This document shows positions 4,918-8,688 of a stretch of DNA of 8,688 nt, one piece after another. The first letter of the stretch is position 1. Each line of letters starts with the position of its first letter. The stretch comes from an uncultured Prevotellaceae bacterium (GTDB taxonomy: Bacteria; Bacteroidota; Bacteroidia; Bacteroidales; Bacteroidaceae), in assembly GCA_946624335.1 (NCBI GenBank), contig CAMOSA010000102.1:1-8688 (forward strand). Direction: 5' to 3'. Made by a program: the position numbers and the translations under genes. The notes beneath the pieces were generated by a model that saw only the letters and a program-made list of their open reading frames with translations, did not search any database and was not told the DNA's origin.

Positions 4918-7173
4918 CTAATGTAGGAGCACGGCGTCGAGCATGAGCGCACATTCCGTCCGGTCGAAGGTGGGGGCCAGGATGTCGATGCAGTCCTCGC
5001 CGAAGGCTTCTGACCAGTGCCTGAAGTGATGGCGCTGCGCTTTCTTGGAGCGGTTGAAGTCGGCTTGCGACTGCTTGTATGCCTGCAAGGCTTCGGCCTC
5101 GCGCCCTTGTAGCCACAGGGCGTGGCCGCAGTTCAGGCGGTCTTCCCAGTTGGCCTTGTGCTGGTCGATGAGCTTCTGATAGTAGACGGCTGCGCGCTCG
5201 TATTTGCCTTGCTTGATCGAGCACCAGGCGATGGCGCGTCGTGCCACGTTCAGGTGTTTCTCCATGAGCTCAAGGCGGAAGAATCGCTGCACGGCCTCGT
5301 CCCATTGGCGCAGTTCGATGAGGCAGCGGCCGGTCTCCTCGATGATGTTCAAGGCACGGCTCTCGTCGGCCTCGGTCTGTCGTTTCTCTTCGCTGACGAG
5401 CAGTGGCAGGGCTTTGTCCCAGTAGCCCAAGGCTTCGAAGCACCGTGCCATGGCGAGCTGTGCTTCCGGGTTGTCCTCGAAGAGCAGCAACTGCTGGAAG
5501 TCCGACAGTGCGCGCTGCCATTGTTGCAGGCCCATGTAGGCAAAGCCTCTCAGGTTGAGCAACTGGGCGTCGATGCCGAAATGCTCGGCAGCGAAGGTGA
5601 GCAGCGCGATGGCTTCGTCGAAACCGCCGATGGTCGTCAGCAGCTCGATGGCGGGCTGCAGCGCGCTGTAGCTGTCGAAGAGGCCGTCGAACAAGGGATG
5701 GAAGGGTAGGGGGAGCAGGTGTTTGTCAAAGGGTCGGAAGGTGTAGCCGATGTCAACATTCTGGGCGTTGAAGAAGCGATGGAGGCTCTGGCAATAGTCG
5801 TACAGGGGATGCAACCCGACGGACTCCCTTGGGACGTCGTCCATGAATTCGTCGAGCTCGTCCTGCAGGTCTTCCAGTTGGTCGTTGATGAGCTCGTTGA
5901 ACTCGTCGTAGTCCTTCCCTTTGTTGCGTATAAAGCCCATCATGGAGAGATAGGAGTAGCAGTCGCTGGCGCAGAACATATTCTGAGTCATGATTGAGAG
6001 CGTCAGCTTGTCGGGCTTGCCGTTCTTGCGGATGAGCGCTTGCTGGAAGGGCGGCACCTCGACGCTGAAAGGATAGAACCAGTGGGCAGGCACGTTGAAG
6101 AAGCTGAAATGCTTCATGTTAGTGAAGGACTGCAGGTTGACGTCGATGTTCATGCGACGCAGTTCGTCGATCTTGCGGACGTGCGTGTTCAGTTTGTTGA
6201 ATAGCTCCTCGTTGTCGACTTGGTTGACGCTGAACATCTCCATGTGCATTTCTTTAGGCGCGTCGGTGGCCGGCGTGTCTTGTTGTTTCTGCCCGTTCTG
6301 CTCATCGCCCAGCCTGGGCTGTTGCTTCACGAACATATCTTTGATGATTGTCTCGATGGTCTCGATATTATCGTAAGCGAGATCGGTGTTGGCCTGTGCG
6401 GTGAGGGCGCAGAGCAGTGTGGGCAGCAGCCCGCGCACGTCGGGCCGCTCGAAGAAGGCGCGCATCTGCCGGCGTTCGTCGTCGTAGTAGTCGAGTAGCG
6501 GGCCGTAGCGCAGGGCGATGATCGCGAGAGCCACGGCGAGGCGTGCGGTCAGGTCATCGCGCTCGCCGTCGCTGTCAGTCTCGGGCGCTGTGGTGAGGGA
6601 AAGCAGCAGGTGCAGCTTGCCGCAGTCGAAATGATCAAGGCTGCTCAGCAGCAGGGCACTCGTCAGCGTGCGGCGCGCGAAGCTGTCGACGAGCGCCAGT
6701 CGCGAGGCGATGAGCTGGCTGTGGTGTGCGTCATAAGTCAGGCACCAGAGCATCACGAAGGCGGCATCGAGGGCTGTATGATAGTTGTCCTGACCGACCC
6801 GCTGCCGGGAGATGCGCTGCAGCTGGTCGATGATATCATCCTCGCTGACGAAAAGGAGTTTTGAGGCAAAGGTGGCATAGGCCGATGTCTTCGGGTGGTC
6901 GCGCTTCCAGGCGTCGACGGCCTTCTCCAGGGCATCGATGGTCTGCCGGATGAGGGCGTTGCTCTCGGTGGCGCGATAGTCATGGCTGATGGCGGTGAAG
7001 GTGCGGAGCAGCTGTGAGTAGCGCTCACGCAAGAGCCCGGTCTCGGTGGATACAACGCTGTCCGTCGTGTCTTGGGTGATGGCCTCAATGAGCTCGAGGG
7101 CATCGATGATCCGTCGTTCGGCAATGGCCTCCTCGGCTTCTCCTACAATCTTGTTGAACGCTTTCTTATCCAT
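4918..7173 (-). CDS. Large TPR-repeat protein of unknown function, 751 residues
   Basis: The C-terminal third contains about five consecutive tetratricopeptide-like helix pairs, near residues 536-565, 570-600, 607-638, 642-672 and 676-706, with phrases such as GFAYMGLQQWQRALSDFQQL and AIAWCSIKQGKYERAAVYYQ. TPR arrays bind proteins. The N-terminal half (1-280) is helical and unrecognised, followed by a Gln-rich polar linker (284-308), a region with aromatic residues (FNVPAHWFYPFSVEVPPF at 359-376) and an acidic stretch (432-447, LEDLQDELDEFMDD). There is no signal peptide or membrane segment, so the protein is predicted to be cytoplasmic. The ATG at 7173 is 9 bases after the stop of the substrate-binding protein gene, so the two are almost certainly one operon and perhaps act together. 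The gene ends at TAG in the convergent gap. I do not know its function, and the family below TPR level cannot be assigned by eye. Confidence 0.9.
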   Translation of the reverse strand: MDKKAFNKIVGEAEEAIAERRIIDALELIEAITQDTTDSVVSTETGLLRERYSQLLRTFTAISHDYRATESNALIRQTIDALEKAVDAWKRDHPKTSAYATFASKLLFVSEDDIIDQLQRISRQRVGQDNYHTALDAAFVMLWCLTYDAHHSQLIASRLALVDSFARRTLTSALLLSSLDHFDCGKLHLLLSLTTAPETDSDGERDDLTARLAVALAIIALRYGPLLDYYDDERRQMRAFFERPDVRGLLPTLLCALTAQANTDLAYDNIETIETIIKDMFVKQQPRLGDEQNGQKQQDTPATDAPKEMHMEMFSVNQVDNEELFNKLNTHVRKIDELRRMNIDVNLQSFTNMKHFSFFNVPAHWFYPFSVEVPPFQQALIRKNGKPDKLTLSIMTQNMFCASDCYSYLSMMGFIRNKGKDYDEFNELINDQLEDLQDELDEFMDDVPRESVGLHPLYDYCQSLHRFFNAQNVDIGYTFRPFDKHLLPLPFHPLFDGLFDSYSALQPAIELLTTIGGFDEAIALLTFAAEHFGIDAQLLNLRGFAYMGLQQWQRALSDFQQLLLFEDNPEAQLAMARCFEALGYWDKALPLLVSEEKRQTEADESRALNIIEETGRCLIELRQWDEAVQRFFRLELMEKHLNVARRAIAWCSIKQGKYERAAVYYQKLIDQHKANWEDRLNCGHALWLQGREAEALQAYKQSQADFNRSKKAQRHHFRHWSEAFGEDCIDILAPTFDRTECALMLDAVLLH

Positions 7174-7182
7174 CGTGATGTC

Positions 7183-8211
7183 TTATTCCGTTATCAGCGA
7201 ATCGGGCTTGTAGCCTTTCTTTATCTTGTCACGGCTGCGCAACCATGACATCGCCGCTTCGACGTCGGTCTGCCGGGGCGGCGCGAGTGGCTGGAAGCGT
7301 GGCAGACGGCGCAGTAGGCTGTCGACGAGCGTGTCAGGTGTCAGGCACAGTGAGCGAAGGATGGCGGCGAGGCTGTCGCGCAGTGCGGGCAGGCTGTCGG
7401 CAAGGGCGACGGCTTGGTCATAGCCTTGCTGCAGGAGGCCTATCTGCTGGCGCCGAACGGGGTCTGCCAAGGCTTCACGCCGGGCCAGCAGCACGACGAG
7501 CTGCGGTGAGAGACCCCTGGTGCTCAGGTTCCGGTTGCCAGCCACGAGCAGCGCCTCGCTGGCGAAGGGCTCGGGCAGGAAAGCGGCATCCATCGTGTTG
7601 TTGCAGACCATGTCGGTTCGGATGCGAAGGTCGTTGATCTGTGGGCGGAAGATGTCGGACCGGGCCATGCCGGCGCTGTCGGTAAGGCGGTCGCTCCAGT
7701 AGTCGGTGATGCTGTGACGGCTGACGGCGACCATCTTTTCGTGCAGCTGGTTCAGCTTGCGTACGCGTCCGCGACGAGGGGTGATGAGCTGTAGCTCGCC
7801 CGGCAAGGCAGCTATGGCGCGCACGTCGATGCTGTCCTGCTGAAGCATGATGGCACGTGCGATGTCGCTGTAGGCCACTTCGGCGTGCCCGAAGGCAAGG
7901 GCGGTGTCGGTGTCGAGCTGCGCCTGATAAGTCGTGATGCGCAGGTCGAGGCCGAGGCGCTCATAGAGGCCGCAGCGCTCTGCCAGGTAGAAAGGCAGGC
8001 AGTCGTGGACGGGCAGCAGTGCCACATGCAGGGCGGCGCTGTCAATACGCGCTTGCTCCTCCGGGGATATCTGCACTTCTTTGTGCCGTGGCAAGGACAG
8101 GCTCACACCCACAACGATGGCTACGGCAGCGAGTATGCCTGCAGCCAAGAGGTAGGGATGGCTTTTATACCAAGGCTCAAAGTTGTTGATGGATTTTATG
8201 ACAGGCTTCAT
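7183..8211 (-). CDS. Membrane-anchored NMT1/SsuA-like substrate-binding protein
   Basis: This 342-residue protein looks like a periplasmic binding protein of the ABC nitrate/sulfonate/thiamine-precursor (NMT1/SsuA/TauA) type. After a short cytoplasmic start, residues 20-40 form one membrane helix. The mature domain begins near residue 61 with the signature VALLPVHDCLPFYLAERCGLYERLGLDL; continues with LAFGHAEVAYSDIARAIML, and has the second-lobe motif MDAAFLPEPFASEALLVAG at 207-225. There is no lipobox cysteine, so it is predicted to stay anchored by an uncleaved helix rather than as a lipoprotein. This differs from many transporter binding proteins. No permease or ATPase gene is adjacent; the only partner is the TPR gene 9 bases downstream. 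The ligand cannot be read. It may serve a transporter encoded elsewhere or act as a sensor. The start at 8211 gives the basic-then-hydrophobic N-terminus expected for an anchor. Confidence 0.85.
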   Translation of the reverse strand: MKPVIKSINNFEPWYKSHPYLLAAGILAAVAIVVGVSLSLPRHKEVQISPEEQARIDSAALHVALLPVHDCLPFYLAERCGLYERLGLDLRITTYQAQLDTDTALAFGHAEVAYSDIARAIMLQQDSIDVRAIAALPGELQLITPRRGRVRKLNQLHEKMVAVSRHSITDYWSDRLTDSAGMARSDIFRPQINDLRIRTDMVCNNTMDAAFLPEPFASEALLVAGNRNLSTRGLSPQLVVLLARREALADPVRRQQIGLLQQGYDQAVALADSLPALRDSLAAILRSLCLTPDTLVDSLLRRLPRFQPLAPPRQTDVEAAMSWLRSRDKIKKGYKPDSLITE

Positions 8212-8234
8212 GCAGATAACTTTAGCTTCTCCAT
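8208..8234 (-). CDS. Possible 8-codon leader frame overlapping the binding-protein start
   Basis: On the minus strand an ATG at 8234 opens a frame reading MEKLKLSA and stopping at TGA (8210-8208). That stop overlaps the ATG of the substrate-binding protein as ATGA. An AAGGAG sequence lies 12 bases upstream of the short start, a plausible but distant ribosome site. The arrangement would suit translational coupling or a leader peptide, but 8 codons easily arise by chance and Bacteroidales depend little on Shine-Dalgarno sites. Confidence 0.25.
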   Translation of the reverse strand: MEKLKLSA

Positions 8235-8275
8235 GTAATCAGAGAGCTCCTTATGATTTTGATGACTCTTGAATA

Positions 8276-8309
8276 AAAGAGGGCAGTCACCCAGGCGACT
8301 GCCCTCTTT
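8276..8309 (-). terminator. Rho-independent terminator after pgk
   Basis: AAAGAGGGCAGTC at 8276-8288 pairs perfectly with GACTGCCCTCTTT at 8297-8309, a 13-base-pair stem around an 8-base loop. Read on the minus strand, the direction of pgk, the stem is followed by a T-rich tail (TCTTTTATTC when its last arm bases are included). It lies 52 bases beyond the pgk stop and 64 bases before the binding-protein start, so it should separate these two same-strand genes. I find no clear promoter between it and the binding-protein gene, so read-through may contribute. Confidence 0.88.
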
Positions 8310-8326
8310 GTCCATTTGATGAGATG

Positions 8327-8354
8327 TTAACGTGTTAAGGTATTAACGTGTTAA
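8327..8354. repeat. Two copies of the near-palindrome TTAACGTGTTAA
   Basis: TTAACGTGTTAA occurs at 8327-8338 and again at 8343-8354, a period of 16 bases. Each copy has inverted arms TTAAC and GTTAA around a GT centre. The pair lies directly between the pgk stop and its terminator, in the 3' untranslated region of pgk. Repeats of this flavour are, from memory, common between genes in Bacteroides and Prevotella; they may be simple repeats or binding sites. Confidence 0.75.
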
Positions 8355-8361
8355 CTTGTCC

Positions 8362-8688
8362 TTATCCTTTGATGGCAGCTACGCCGGGCAGCACCTTGCC
8401 TTCGATGGCTTCGAGCAGAGCGCCACCGCCAGTGCTGATGTAGCTGACCTTGTCCTCGAGACCGAACTTGTGGACGCAAGCTACGCTGTCGCCACCGCCG
8501 ATGAGCGAGAAAGCGCCTTCGGCTGTAGCCTTAGCTACGGCGTCGCCTACAGCACGGCTACCTGCGCAGAAGTCATCGCACTCGAAGCAGCCGGCAGGAC
8601 CGTTCCACAGGATGGTCTTGGCACCTTCGATAGCCTTGGCGAACTTAGCCTGGCTCTTGGGACCTACGTCGAGGCCGTCCCAACCATC
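8362..8688 (-). CDS. pgk: Phosphoglycerate kinase, C-terminal 108 residues (truncated by window edge)
   Basis: Phosphoglycerate kinase transfers phosphate from 1,3-bisphosphoglycerate to ADP in glycolysis, in the cytoplasm. The visible C-terminal quarter starts DGWDGLDVGPKSQ and continues with TILWNGPAGCFE, FSLIGGGDSVACV, KVSYISTGGGALLEAIEGK and the terminal VLPGVAAIKG before TAA. These are the expected nucleotide-binding and hinge motifs of the C-terminal domain (WNGP, GGGDS, STGGGA). The frame is intact to the window edge, and the gene continues beyond it. A strong rho-independent hairpin follows. The AIKG ending resembles Bacteroidales Pgk as I remember it. The family call is very secure. 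Confidence 0.98.
   Translation of the reverse strand, partial: DGWDGLDVGPKSQAKFAKAIEGAKTILWNGPAGCFECDDFCAGSRAVGDAVAKATAEGAFSLIGGGDSVACVHKFGLEDKVSYISTGGGALLEAIEGKVLPGVAAIKG

Noticed and set aside
3450..4952. A 500-codon open frame on the minus strand opposite the phospholipase D family gene.
   Set aside because: The plus-strand frame carries both HKD motifs and family-typical segments. The antisense product is low in recognisable structure and is explained by GC-rich codon bias that avoids stops on the other strand.
5122..5709. A 195-codon plus-strand frame inside the TPR gene region, with others nearby.
   Set aside because: It lies wholly opposite clear TPR repeats. Its composition is the usual Val/Glu/Gly-rich shadow of a GC-rich gene.

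Overview
The window looks like chromosomal DNA from a GC-rich member of the Bacteroidales, probably Prevotellaceae or a relative. The reasons are candidate promoters with the TAnnTTTG -7 element, starts mostly without a clear Shine-Dalgarno, family-typical DapA and Pgk sequences (GTTAETPTL in DapA, a Pgk ending AIKG), and simple intergenic repeats (TCATTCR heptamers, TTAACGTGTTAA). The genus is an inference. I see no mobile element, CRISPR array, tRNA or rRNA.

Layout: (1) 1-1230, minus strand: maoC-like hydratase, then a 48-residue unknown protein, then dapA, which runs off the left edge. (2) 1231-1618: a 388-base divergent intergenic region with candidate promoters on both strands and an 11-copy heptamer array ending 6 bases before the kdsA start. 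(3) 1619-4793, plus strand: kdsA, the arabinose-5-phosphate isomerase gene (kdsD/kpsF type) and a cardiolipin-synthase-like phospholipase D gene. (4) 4794-4917: a convergent gap with a strong hairpin and palindromic AT-rich repeats. (5) 4918-8211, minus strand: a membrane-anchored NMT1/SsuA-like substrate-binding protein followed 9 bases later by a 751-residue TPR protein. (6) 8212-8361: a 13-bp rho-independent terminator and a pair of TTAACGTGTTAA repeats. (7) 8362-8688, minus strand: the C-terminal end of pgk.

Function: the plus-strand operon makes envelope. KdsD converts ribulose-5-phosphate to arabinose-5-phosphate, KdsA condenses that with phosphoenolpyruvate to Kdo-8-phosphate for the lipopolysaccharide inner core, and the phospholipase D family enzyme probably makes cardiolipin. 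DapA feeds lysine and diaminopimelate (peptidoglycan). Pgk is glycolytic. The substrate-binding/TPR pair is the least understood part: the binding protein has no permease or ATPase gene beside it, and its TPR partner is of unknown function.

Most of the window is ordinary housekeeping sequence. The points most worth following are the heptamer array in the kdsA leader, two homopolymer C tracts just upstream of gene starts, the orphan substrate-binding/TPR pair, and a tiny upstream frame overlapping the start of the binding-protein gene. I found no convincing new multi-gene system.
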